A stretch of DNA of 64,000 nt from a virus. The position numbers and the translations under genes are program-made. Numbering within the stretch: position 1 is the first letter of the stretch; the number at the start of each line of letters is the position of its first letter. This document shows, in pieces, positions 1 to 7,633 of this stretch. A model generated the notes under the pieces. That model searched no databases. It was not told where the DNA came from and saw nothing but the letters and a program-made list of their open reading frames with translations. The stretch spans positions 99,303 through 163,302 of IMG/VR virus record IMGVR_UViG_3300031576_000004. One strand, 5' to 3'.

Positions 1-3000
1 TAGCCATGGTATCGCCGTCGAAGTCAGCGTTGAACCCCTTAACAACGAGAGGGTTCAGGCGTATGGCTTTCCCTTCAACAAGCTTTGGCTGGAACGACAT
101 AATGGAGAACTTGTGCAGAGTCGGAGCCCTGTTTGCCATCACCGGTCTATCCCGCATGGCGATCTCAAGAGCCTTTCGTGCAACAGGAGACTTGTCCTCA
201 AGTTCCTTGCGGGCATCAAGCGGCTTGTAGCCCTGCTGGTGTAGTTCTTTAATCGCGAACGGCCTGTAGATCTTCCAGGCCATGTCCTCAGGAATCCCGA
301 TCTCATCCAGCGTCAGCTGTGGCTCAGGGATAATTGTGGACCTGCCTGAAATCTCTTGTCTGCGACTAATGATCCGGTTCTGGAAGAATCCTTCCTTGTT
401 CCTATTGCCTTTAATGGTCTCAATGAGTCCGCGGTATTCTCTATTGGTTAGGGTATCACCTAGACCAGAGACGCCCTTCATCCCCTGGTAGAGATCCTTC
501 CTCAGATTCTTCAACTCAGAATCAGGAATACCTGCGGCCTTTGAGTCCTTGATCGAGTTATTAACTGCGATCAGATCCTTGTAGAGAGCGTTAACGTCAG
601 AGACAACGAGGTTCCCGTCTTCAAGCGGATAGATCGGACGGAACTTCGGCGGGATAACAGGAACGTTCTTTGTTATGTAAACATTCGGATCCTGCTTGTT
701 ATCCTTCAGGGCCTTAAGGTAGCGGATCTTCTTGTTTGCCTTATCGAGCTCGTCACCAGTCAAACCCTTTGCATCACCAACTGCTCCGGCTAGATCCTTT
801 GTGACGTTAACCTTATCAAGCAGCTTTTTAATGGCGACGCCGCCAGTTACAGATCCAGCTTCATGGGTCGCAGTAAATCCATGCTTCTCTGAGTAGTAAA
901 GCTCACCAGAGATTAACGCGTCGTACTGAGACCCAGTCAGGCCTGTAATCGTTTTAATGGCGTTCTCAAACATCGGGTTAGGGAGAGCCTCTGAGAGCTC
1001 GATGTGGGACCACTTAGACCCAGCATGCCCGCCGGTAATATTGGGATCGAACAAGCCATCCTTCTCTGGCTGTAGGTTCTTTCCCTTGATGATCTTTGGC
1101 TCCTTAATTTCGCCAGAGCTCATCGAGCGCACTTCTTTATCGGTCATGGGAACAAGCTGCATGTTGTTCCCGTCTTTCTTGACATCTACGCCGGTGCCCT
1201 TCACCATCGTTATGAACTTCTCGAATGCGAAGGGGACCTTTGGCGCTGGAAGTGACTGGCCTGTCTGAATGGCGCGCCAGAACTCCTCGTTCTTCTCGCT
1301 CTTGTGCGTAGCCATTTCACGAAGGTTATGTTTTGCTCCGTGGGCAAGCATGGCGTAAAGATCTAGGGTTCCGATGGACTGGCCACCTTCTCCGCCACCT
1401 TGTCCAGGCTGCATATCGGCCGTATAGCCGTCACGATCTCTCGCAGAGAACTTCTTCCTTGTCGGATGGTCAAGCTTCAAGATGTACTGCCTGCCAACAA
1501 GAACAGGCGGAAGCTTCCTGTTGAGTTCTGGATCAAATATAGTTTCTTTGTCCGTAAGGCCAGCGTCCTTGAGGTCTTTCTGAACCTTCTCAAGGTAATT
1601 GTCCTCAGAGAAGTTCCTAACTACATATGGCTTGCCAGTCTTATCAGCAATCTTGCCAGCTACGGTCTCGAGAACCTGCCCAACGTTAACGCGGGACGGA
1701 ATCCCGTGAGGGTTCATTAGGATGTCTATCTTCGTTCCGTCGTTAAGAGTTGGGGTCTCAGCGTCAGATAGGATCTTCCCAATAATGCCCTTGTTTCCGT
1801 GCCGACCAACTAGCTTATCCCCTACTTTGGCTGGCTCTTCCGTAGAGATAAGGACCTCGATCTTTCCACCAGTCTTAACAACGTCGGTAACTGTCCCGAC
1901 GTCATCCTCTTCCCATGTGACGGATCGATTCTTATATGGCTTGATAAACGCCTTGTGCAGCTTGGAAAGGAGCACGTCGTCAGTTGTCTTCTCTTCCTTC
2001 CGCATTAGGGCAATAACGATTTCTCCATAAGCGACCTTTTCGCCCTTCTTAATTACTCCATCGGCATCATATTTTCCAGACTGCGCAACGCTGATGTTCT
2101 CTGGGTAATACGCCTTGAATTTGTCCAGGTTTAGAAGGGCATTCTGATCCAGCTGCGCCGACATGCGATGCATGTGCAATGACGTCAGCTTCTTCGCCGC
2201 ACTCTCGGAGACAACAATGGCGTCTTCGAAATTGTAGCCCTTATATGGGACGTATGCCGTTACAAGGTTAGTCCCTAGGGCGATATGCCCGTCCTTCGTG
2301 TAATTAAGTTCATCAAGAAGCTGGCCCTTGGTTACCTTGTCCCCAACCTTAACCTGTGGGGCAGAGTCCAGATAGACCTTAGAGTTAAGTGGGTAGTGAT
2401 CATAAAGCGGATAACGATTTGTCTTCCCTGATTTCCCCTTAACAAAAACAGCGTCCTCGGTGACCTTTGTGACGGTCCCATCCTCATGGGACTTGCTCGT
2501 GTATCCAGCGCCAATCTTGCTCTCATAGGTGCTGCCCTGTTTATCTTCAACCTGAACAAGCGGGCGCTCTCTATGAAGAAGCGGGAGGGCCTGCTCCATC
2601 ATCTTTGAGGCCATCATGGCCCTGTTACCCTGGTCATTCTGCAGAAACGGGACCATATTTGTCGAAACGTCAAACATCGAGCTCGGTGATGGAATTATAT
2701 ATTGAACCTGTTCTGGCTTTACCTTGGCCACCTCGCCCTTATGAATTGCCTTAACTAATGGATATTTCGTGACGAATTTCCCGCCCTTAAGCTCATCCTG
2801 ATATTGATCCCTAAACCCAACAACGACATCAAATACTTGGTTCGGAGACAGTTCTTCTTTAAGTCCAGTCTTGGCATTAAACAGGGCCGTCTTTAGGCTG
2901 TTACCTACCTTTGAAGCATTAAGCGCTAAGTGCAGAGTGGTTCCGATGGCCCCTGATTCTGGCGAATGAAGCGGGTCCAGGAATCCGATTGAAGAAGGGT

Positions 3001-4117
3001 GAACAGCTCGCGCCTCTGCGGTGACGGCATGCTCATTTCCAATGCCGCCCTCGCCCATGATGGTGACCTTGGTTGTCTCTCCTAGCATATGCAGAGGATT
3101 AGTCTGCTCTGGTGTGTTGGATAGCGTCGTAGAGGTAAAGAAATCCTGGATGGGGGCATTGAGGGTATCAATCCCGATGATGTCCCTAATCCTGTCTTTC
3201 TTATCAATTACAAAGCCAATTCTAGCTTTAATCCTATTAGCGCTTTTTGTAATACGCTCAGCCACAAAGTCGTCTGTGGAATGTATTGTCTTGAACTCCA
3301 GTGAGTCCCTGTCATCAGGGGCTCTTTCGTTCCTGGATACGGTCAGGATGCGCGCAGACGTGCTGAGAAGCATATCTGCCGTCACGCTGGCGAACGCCGT
3401 CCCCAGCGTCATTTTTGTCGTCTCTGGGTCGATCTTGGTGTCGTTGAAATAGTTTGATATCGCGGCGATTGAAGTAGCTAGATCTGGGGCTGCCTTATCG
3501 AAAATAGCCCTATAAAGCTTGGCTATTTCCTTGTCGTAATTACCACCTTTGTTCTGTGCGGCTAGATCATTACCCCAAGCGCCAGCGATCTTGGCCTCTG
3601 TAATCCCAAGGGCCATGAGAGCGTGGTATAGCTTTACGTTGGATGTCCCTACATTTAAATAGAATGTTCCGCTTGTAGGATCAAGGATAATCTTGAAATT
3701 CCTGCCCTTAGCAAGGTTGACCTGAGACTCTAACTCTCCATTATCTTTAATTCTTGTGTAAACTCCTGGCTTTAATCTGAGCTGGTTTGTTACCTGATAT
3801 TCATTTCCCTTAACAATGTAAGAGCCCCTAGGCGTTAGCTTCGGAAGATTGGCAACCTTGATCTTCCTGGCGTGATCTATCGTTTTCCCAGTGGCGTTAT
3901 CCTTTAGGGAGAAGTCTCCGTAGACCTGTGCAGCCCACGACTTCCCCCTAAGTTTGGCGTCCTTCTGCCCAGCGAAATCATGCGCGGCCTGGGTATCCTC
4001 AACCCAGACATTATTAAGGACCAGAGTTTGATTGGTGCCCTTATATGGGAAAAGGGCTGCAACTGACTCTAAGAACCTGCGCTTTATGCTCTCGTATTGC
4101 GCCTGGAAATCAAGCAT
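1..4117 (-). CDS. rpoBC: Fused beta-beta' multisubunit RNA polymerase, 3' end outside window
   Basis: The frame is open from ATG at 4117 (GGAGG just upstream) to the left edge, about 1372 codons without a stop. The first ~940 residues read as bacterial beta: LPKLTPRGSYIVKGNEYQVT, the NDQGNRAMM rif-region motif, PYKGYNFEDAI, GDKLVGRHGNKG and the C-terminal GQSIGTLDLYAMLAHGA clamp segment. Beta' then starts with almost no linker (SSGEIKEPKIIKGKNLQPEK, then DGLFDPNI) and continues through VIPPKFRPIYPLEDG, ISGRSTII and VMANRAPTLHKFS to NADFDGD, the Mg-binding aspartate triad. The beta' N-terminal zinc ribbon is missing: DGLFDPNITGG runs directly into WSHIELSEAL. The rest of beta' lies beyond the window. 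It should transcribe phage genes. Family call is secure; role and partners are inferred. Confidence 0.93.
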   Translation of the reverse strand, partial: MLDFQAQYESIKRRFLESVAALFPYKGTNQTLVLNNVWVEDTQAAHDFAGQKDAKLRGKSWAAQVYGDFSLKDNATGKTIDHARKIKVANLPKLTPRGSYIVKGNEYQVTNQLRLKPGVYTRIKDNGELESQVNLAKGRNFKIILDPTSGTFYLNVGTSNVKLYHALMALGITEAKIAGAWGNDLAAQNKGGNYDKEIAKLYRAIFDKAAPDLATSIAAISNYFNDTKIDPETTKMTLGTAFASVTADMLLSTSARILTVSRNERAPDDRDSLEFKTIHSTDDFVAERITKSANRIKARIGFVIDKKDRIRDIIGIDTLNAPIQDFFTSTTLSNTPEQTNPLHMLGETTKVTIMGEGGIGNEHAVTAEARAVHPSSIGFLDPLHSPESGAIGTTLHLALNASKVGNSLKTALFNAKTGLKEELSPNQVFDVVVGFRDQYQDELKGGKFVTKYPLVKAIHKGEVAKVKPEQVQYIIPSPSSMFDVSTNMVPFLQNDQGNRAMMASKMMEQALPLLHRERPLVQVEDKQGSTYESKIGAGYTSKSHEDGTVTKVTEDAVFVKGKSGKTNRYPLYDHYPLNSKVYLDSAPQVKVGDKVTKGQLLDELNYTKDGHIALGTNLVTAYVPYKGYNFEDAIVVSESAAKKLTSLHMHRMSAQLDQNALLNLDKFKAYYPENISVAQSGKYDADGVIKKGEKVAYGEIVIALMRKEEKTTDDVLLSKLHKAFIKPYKNRSVTWEEDDVGTVTDVVKTGGKIEVLISTEEPAKVGDKLVGRHGNKGIIGKILSDAETPTLNDGTKIDILMNPHGIPSRVNVGQVLETVAGKIADKTGKPYVVRNFSEDNYLEKVQKDLKDAGLTDKETIFDPELNRKLPPVLVGRQYILKLDHPTRKKFSARDRDGYTADMQPGQGGGEGGQSIGTLDLYAMLAHGAKHNLREMATHKSEKNEEFWRAIQTGQSLPAPKVPFAFEKFITMVKGTGVDVKKDGNNMQLVPMTDKEVRSMSSGEIKEPKIIKGKNLQPEKDGLFDPNITGGHAGSKWSHIELSEALPNPMFENAIKTITGLTGSQYDALISGELYYSEKHGFTATHEAGSVTGGVAIKKLLDKVNVTKDLAGAVGDAKGLTGDELDKANKKIRYLKALKDNKQDPNVYITKNVPVIPPKFRPIYPLEDGNLVVSDVNALYKDLIAVNNSIKDSKAAGIPDSELKNLRKDLYQGMKGVSGLGDTLTNREYRGLIETIKGNRNKEGFFQNRIISRRQEISGRSTIIPEPQLTLDEIGIPEDMAWKIYRPFAIKELHQQGYKPLDARKELEDKSPVARKALEIAMRDRPVMANRAPTLHKFSIMSFQPKLVEGKAIRLNPLVVKGFNADFDGDTMA

Positions 4118-4202
4118 TAGGCCTCCAATATAACAGAGATCTTGGACCCAATCAACGCCATAGATGTTACCGTAAGTAGAGTAAGAAAGGGAAGTGGAAC
4201 CT

Positions 4203-4226
4203 TTAATTTTGGGTATAAGAATATGG
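4203..4226 (+). promoter_or_regulatory. Putative phage promoter, GGTATAAGA family, copy 1
   Basis: TTAATTTTGGGTATAAGAAT lies about 60 bases upstream of the lytic transglycosylase start, in the divergent gap next to the RNA polymerase gene. The same T-rich block followed by GGTATAAGA occurs at 27883 and 36359, each time upstream of a plus-strand operon. TATAAG resembles a -10 element, and no -35 is obvious. Promoter function is inferred from recurrence and position. Confidence 0.6.
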
Positions 4227-4280
4227 CAAGGAAAGTCTTAGTTCAGCCAGCCTCAAAAACTGGTGGAAAGGAGATACTCC

Positions 4281-4826
4281 ATGTTCCTGTCACTAAAGGT
4301 TCTGGTGGCATACCCAGCCGTAGGAATCGTAGCTGTAGCTTTGGGAATCATCCCAGAGATACAGACAGAGATGCACGCGAGGGCGCTCGGGTTCGACACG
4401 TCTAAGAAGCTCGAGTTTCTGCCCCTAGAAGAGCGGGCAATGCCTGCTGCGAAGCCGGAAGCATTGATCAACAACAAGTTCGTCAACGCCGTCATAAATG
4501 TGGAGAGCGGCTGGGATCCGAACGCTGTGAGCAGGTGCGGTGCCAGGGGCCTCATGCAAATCATGGAACCAACCTGGAAGGACATGACTGATCGCCCGTG
4601 GGAAGAAGCATTTAACCCGACGACCAATAGGGATGTCGGAACTAAATATCTTCACTGGATCGAGAAGTACATTCAGAAGAACGGGGGGATCCCTACGCGG
4701 AATCTGATCGCAGCCGCATACAATGGCGGAGTCGGAAGACTGAAGAAGTTCGGCTGGGACATCAGCAAGATGCCGACCGAAACAAGGCAATACATCCACA
4801 AAGTCAACGCCGCCTACGACAAGTAG
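4281..4826 (+). CDS. Membrane-anchored lytic transglycosylase (SLT domain)
   Basis: A 181-residue protein with an N-terminal hydrophobic segment (residues ~5-23, rich in Ala, Gly and Val), then an SLT/goose-lysozyme-like domain. Family signatures are visible: VINVESGWDPNAVS with catalytic Glu75, GARGLMQIMEPTW, and AAYNGGVGRL near the C-terminus. It should cleave the MurNAc-GlcNAc bond of peptidoglycan without hydrolysis. The weakly hydrophobic anchor would fit a signal-anchor-release endolysin, or an anchored wall-opening enzyme used at entry. ATG 4281 was chosen because AAAGGAGA sits just upstream; the in-frame GTG at 4263 lacks an RBS. It is first gene of a small plus-strand operon behind the 4203 promoter motif. 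Confidence 0.88.
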   Translation: MFLSLKVLVAYPAVGIVAVALGIIPEIQTEMHARALGFDTSKKLEFLPLEERAMPAAKPEALINNKFVNAVINVESGWDPNAVSRCGARGLMQIMEPTWKDMTDRPWEEAFNPTTNRDVGTKYLHWIEKYIQKNGGIPTRNLIAAAYNGGVGRLKKFGWDISKMPTETRQYIHKVNAAYDK

Positions 4827-4922
4827 GCCGGTGTAGACTATGGGGTGCGATCGCCAGCGACCATGAAAGTGGGCGCGGAATAAGAGAGGCTGTTGTACCA
4901 ACGACGGCAGCTGAAAGGATCG

Positions 4923-4951
4923 GCCCCACCTTTAATAATGCGGTGTGGGGC
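4923..4951 (+). other. Hairpin in the gap after the lysozyme gene
   Basis: GCCCCAC (4923-4929) pairs with GTGGGGC (4945-4951) around a 15-base loop. No U-tract follows, so it is not a standard terminator. It sits just before a consensus AAGGAGGTGA ribosome-binding site and could affect RNA stability or translation. The rest of the 4827-4978 gap shows no gene that I recognise. Confidence 0.3.
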
Positions 4952-4978
4952 ATAAACAAAAAGGAGGTGATATACTAG

Positions 4979-5050
4979 ATGGGAGACTGGCTGATCGGAG
5001 TTTGGAAGGTTCTTAAAGAACTTTCTGAGTCGGCAAAATCATGGCGATGA
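4979..5050 (+). CDS. 23-residue amphipathic peptide
   Basis: A 24-codon frame starting MGDWLIGVWKVLKEL and ending in SWR, behind a perfect AAGGAGGTGA (4961-4970, spacing 8). Hydrophobic residues W, L, I, V, W, V, L recur with helical spacing, and Lys and Glu fall on the other face. It sits between the transglycosylase and a small membrane protein, so an accessory role in lysis is plausible but unproven. Its stop (TGA) lies within the RBS region of the next gene, which suggests coupling. Confidence 0.5.
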   Translation: MGDWLIGVWKVLKELSESAKSWR

Positions 5051-5058
5051 GGTGACAC

Positions 5059-5256
5059 ATGGACCTACTCGCGTACTTGATTCTTCTCTATTGTTGCGTA
5101 GGCGCATACAAAGGGGTCATCGCATCTATTCACGGATTACCAATCCTAAATAGAGATTGCGATGGCAGTCCAGACTTTGAAGACAAAACATGGTTTTTCG
5201 CAACAGTTATGTTTCTAGATATATTTCTTTGGCCACTTCATGAGAGGGGGGGGTAA
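5059..5256 (+). CDS. Small membrane protein, holin-like position
   Basis: A 65-residue protein with an N-terminal hydrophobic stretch (LLAYLILLYCCVGAYKGVIA), a polar middle containing NRDCDGSPDFED, and a second hydrophobic stretch (FFATVMFLDIFLWPL). The polar middle carries acidic Asp-rich sequence. It follows the lytic transglycosylase and the 23-residue peptide in the same operon, and GAGGTGA precedes the start. Two membrane segments and operon position fit a holin or lysis regulator, but sequence alone does not assign it. Confidence 0.6.
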   Translation: MDLLAYLILLYCCVGAYKGVIASIHGLPILNRDCDGSPDFEDKTWFFATVMFLDIFLWPLHERGG

Positions 5257-5263
5257 TGGTGAC

Positions 5264-5680
5264 GTGAGAGTACAACAATCATTTGGGACTGCCTTTGCAA
5301 GCATTCCTGCATTCCAAGAACTGAAAAGGAAGCAGGAAGAGTTCACCAAAGACAGCATCAAAAAGGAACAAGCGGCTGCCCTGGCGCATGTCGAATCCAT
5401 GCGTCAGGAGCGGCTCTCAAAAAAGAACGCAGCTCTTCACAGAGTTCGCGTAGCTTCTATCGACCAGAATATCGAGAACATCAATCCAAACAACTCAACC
5501 GCTCTAGACAACGCGGCAAATCACCTCCTAAGAAGGGGTAGCGTTTGGATCCATGAAGGCTATATCGGCTCCAATCGGGAGCAGATTGCCTTCGAGCTTG
5601 AGATGCAGCTTGTCGGGGTATTGCTCGATGAGCACGAGCTCGAAAACAGAATGAAGCTCCGCTGTGAAGCGGAATTCTAG
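5264..5680 (+). CDS. Coiled-coil-rich hypothetical protein, last gene of lysis-like operon
   Basis: A 138-residue protein that I do not recognise. Residues ~15-60 are Lys/Glu/Gln/Ala-rich and probably helical (ELKRKQEEFTKDSIKKEQ), and the C-terminus is acidic (LLDEHELENRMKLRCEAEF). GTG 5264 is preferred because the in-frame ATG at 5240 lies inside the upstream gene and lacks an RBS, while a G-rich run lies upstream of the GTG. A strong hairpin at 5693 follows the gene. It has no visible membrane segment or signal peptide. Confidence 0.6.
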   Translation: MRVQQSFGTAFASIPAFQELKRKQEEFTKDSIKKEQAAALAHVESMRQERLSKKNAALHRVRVASIDQNIENINPNNSTALDNAANHLLRRGSVWIHEGYIGSNREQIAFELEMQLVGVLLDEHELENRMKLRCEAEF

Positions 5681-5692
5681 TTAGGCGTTGGA

Positions 5693-5732
5693 CAGAGGGA
5701 GTTTTGGCCGGCAACGGCCGAGACTCCCTCTG
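5693..5732. terminator. Strong hairpin between convergent genes
   Basis: CAGAGGGAGT (5693-5702) pairs with ACTCCCTCTG (5723-5732). An inner stem, GGCCG/CGGCC, closes on a GCAA tetraloop. It lies between the plus-strand lysis-like operon and the convergent minus-strand gene ending at 5757. No long U-tract follows on either strand, so termination or 3'-end protection is inferred from position and stability. Confidence 0.5.
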
Positions 5733-5756
5733 CGGGCCGAGGCATTTATTTAGCTA

Positions 5757-6119
5757 TTAAAGTATTTGAGTCTTAGCCTTCTCTAGAGATACCCAGGATC
5801 TACGCGCCTCAAAGTGGTTCTTTAGGGTCTCGTAATGCGTCCTGGCTCCAAGTTCAGCCCCAACAGCATCTGCATACACCTTTATATATTCGCCATACTC
5901 TTTAGAGGCTAAAGCCTCTCTCTCTATCCTGGACTCTGTGACCTTCGTCCCAGTGGTCTCGTAGGTGGCCGAAATCGTGTTCATAAGCTTCGCTAGCATG
6001 GTCTTCCGACCTTCCTCTAGCCTGGTAGACAATTGCTTCACCTTGGCCCATTCCTGACCCGCCTTCTCCTGCTCAGCGATGATGTCTTCCAGGAACCTAA
6101 GGTCTATTTCGACTTCCAT
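5757..6119 (-). CDS. Helical hypothetical phage protein
   Basis: A 120-residue, charged, mostly helical protein beginning MEVEIDLRFLEDIIAEQEK. The C-terminal half (ARTHYETLKNHFEARRSWVS) resembles the short helical proteins that phages often carry, but I cannot name a family. It is the last gene on the minus strand of the fibre array, and a minus-strand terminator at 6131-6174 separates it from the LamG gene. It therefore probably has its own promoter or is read by readthrough. Confidence 0.6.
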   Translation of the reverse strand: MEVEIDLRFLEDIIAEQEKAGQEWAKVKQLSTRLEEGRKTMLAKLMNTISATYETTGTKVTESRIEREALASKEYGEYIKVYADAVGAELGARTHYETLKNHFEARRSWVSLEKAKTQIL

Positions 6120-6130
6120 GTAGACCCCCT

Positions 6131-6174
6131 AAAACAAAGTGGCGACCGAGAGCATGATAGCCCTCGATCGCCAC
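6131..6174 (-). terminator. Minus-strand intrinsic terminator after LamG gene
   Basis: Read on the minus strand, GTGGCGATCGAG pairs with CTCGGTCGCCAC and is followed by TTTGTTTTA. It lies about 25 bases after the stop of the 6200-7294 gene. Hairpin plus T-rich tail on that strand supports a Rho-independent terminator for the fibre gene cluster. Confidence 0.7.
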
Positions 6175-6199
6175 ATTTACAACACTTACTTTACTTATT

Positions 6200-7294
6200 C
6201 TATTCTTCGCGGATATTATGAATGTTGTCTACGTGCATGATCCCGTCCCCAGTACCCTTCATCGTGAACTCCTGCCTGTACCCGAGATCATCCGTGGATT
6301 TGAGAGCAACAACCCTCGTGGCAGTGTAGGTGTTATCAACATACAAATCCTGCACACCGGTTAGAGGATAGTGTTCAACATGGACCTTGTGTTGTCCGGC
6401 TGGCAAGGCAATCGGATCGGGAGTCCAGCCACGGATTCCACGGATGGCCACGACTGGCGGTGCACCAAACAGATTTACCCCAGCCCCACCATTCCAAAGA
6501 TCCGTGATCTCTGTGTTAGACAGAACCCGCTTCCATATGAAGACTTCGTCGATTTTACCTTCGAAAGTAAGCCCGGCTGGACCCACGAGACCATTAAAAT
6601 TGCCGCAGCAGTTGTGGTCGTAATAGTCACCGATGGCGATTTCGCCAAGCTGTTGATAAGATGGGCCATCAAAGCCCTCATCGGAACCAAAGTCCATAAG
6701 AGAATAGACGGTGTGGTTCACATCCCCATCAACAACCAAGTTGCCCTTAATCCCGCTCAGGGGGCCATCCGTGTTGTAATCGTAAGTGACTACGATGTGA
6801 TGATAATTACCGTCCCCAAGGGCGAATGAGCTCACGTCAAAACCGATAAATGTGGCCGGGCCGTTGGTCACCTGCAGCACGAGAGTGCTACCCTGCAAGC
6901 TAATAAGCGCACCACTGCTGCCGGTATTCAAATCGCCGATAGACCACATAACCCCATAACTTTGCGGGGATGGGACTGTTGCTGGATTCACCCAAGCTGA
7001 GATTGACCAAGTCTCCCCGAGATAAGAATTTCCGAACTCAAGATCAGTGCGCTCGATACCGCCCCAATAGAGTCCGTAATGGCCACCCGGAGCTGTGTGG
7101 GTAATGTCACCCGTGACGGCAACAGCACCAGGACCAGTCCCGATCCCAGTGCCGAACTTGCCAACTACTCCATGGGAAGCCCCAACGTTAGTAAGTTCGA
7201 AATCCCCTGAAGTCGGAACCCCTGCAACAGAGGCAAAGTTCCCGGTCAGTTCATTAAACTTCCATCCTGCGATAATATCATCGGTAAGAGCCAT
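6200..7294 (-). CDS. LamG-domain virion adhesin with IRGIRGW C-terminal module
   Basis: A 364-residue protein. Residues ~1-270 read as a LamG/concanavalin-like jelly roll: DDIIAGWKFNELTGN at the start, TWSISAWVNPA, YHHIVVTYD, and GKIDEVFIWKRVLSNTEI then WNGGAG near the end. Such domains bind carbohydrate. Residues ~283-364 form a separate module starting AIRGIRGWTPDPI and ending NIHNIREE, repeated at the C-terminus of the 7634-9880 protein. There is no signal peptide, as expected for a virion protein. A fibre or decoration role is inferred from neighbours. A terminator follows it. Confidence 0.78.
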   Translation of the reverse strand: MALTDDIIAGWKFNELTGNFASVAGVPTSGDFELTNVGASHGVVGKFGTGIGTGPGAVAVTGDITHTAPGGHYGLYWGGIERTDLEFGNSYLGETWSISAWVNPATVPSPQSYGVMWSIGDLNTGSSGALISLQGSTLVLQVTNGPATFIGFDVSSFALGDGNYHHIVVTYDYNTDGPLSGIKGNLVVDGDVNHTVYSLMDFGSDEGFDGPSYQQLGEIAIGDYYDHNCCGNFNGLVGPAGLTFEGKIDEVFIWKRVLSNTEITDLWNGGAGVNLFGAPPVVAIRGIRGWTPDPIALPAGQHKVHVEHYPLTGVQDLYVDNTYTATRVVALKSTDDLGYRQEFTMKGTGDGIMHVDNIHNIREE

Positions 7295-7329
7295 TTATAG
7301 TCCTCCCATGTCTTGTGTATTGATAGGGA

Positions 7330-7608
7330 TTAAGCCGTCTTCTTGAGCCACTTCATGTTCGCGTTAACTGAGCCCGGATGGAACGTGTGGTTACCTTCCG
7401 TGTAAGTCTTCAGCTTGGCTTTAGCCGCGACACCTGTGAGTAGCGTCTTGCTTGCAGCAATCAATGTAGTTATCTGAGTCGCATCGAAATCACCACGGAC
7501 AACTCCAAGAGCGCCAGCAAGATTCTTTCTAACGACGCGATAATTAGGGGCTGTGCTTACATTAACGTCCGGCGTGTCTCCCGAAAATGCAAGTTCTACG
7601 TAGAGCAT
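7330..7608 (-). CDS. Small fibre-cluster protein, paralogue of 11070-11327
   Basis: A 92-residue protein. Its first ~60 residues closely match the 85-residue product at 11070: GDTPDVNVSTAPNYRV versus GDTPDVDVSAAPNYTV, then GDFDATQITTLIAASKTLLT versus GDFDAAQINALIAAPKTLLT. The C-termini differ (this one ends MKWLKKTA). Each copy sits directly beside a large adhesin gene, which suggests a conserved partner or linker role, for example a fibre-associated chaperone or structural piece. No known family was recognised. Confidence 0.68.
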   Translation of the reverse strand: MLYVELAFSGDTPDVNVSTAPNYRVVRKNLAGALGVVRGDFDATQITTLIAASKTLLTGVAAKAKLKTYTEGNHTFHPGSVNANMKWLKKTA

Positions 7609-7633
7609 TATTTAAACTCCTTTAGTTTTGAGC

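Noticed and set aside
4127-4155. TTGATT-17-TATATT on the minus strand upstream of the polymerase gene
   Set aside because: It matches a sigma-70 pattern but would start transcription almost at the ATG, so the GGAGG site would be lost. Kept as weak.
4142-4405. 87-codon plus-strand frame across the polymerase-lysozyme gap
   Set aside because: It spans the promoter motif, overlaps the lysozyme gene out of frame and has no ribosome-binding site.
4827-4978. tRNA or small RNA gene
   Set aside because: Only a 7-bp hairpin was found; no cloverleaf or conserved RNA pattern could be drawn.
6371-6829. Plus-strand frame of 152 codons opposite the LamG gene
   Set aside because: It is a mirror of the real minus-strand coding sequence, with no RBS and no family features.
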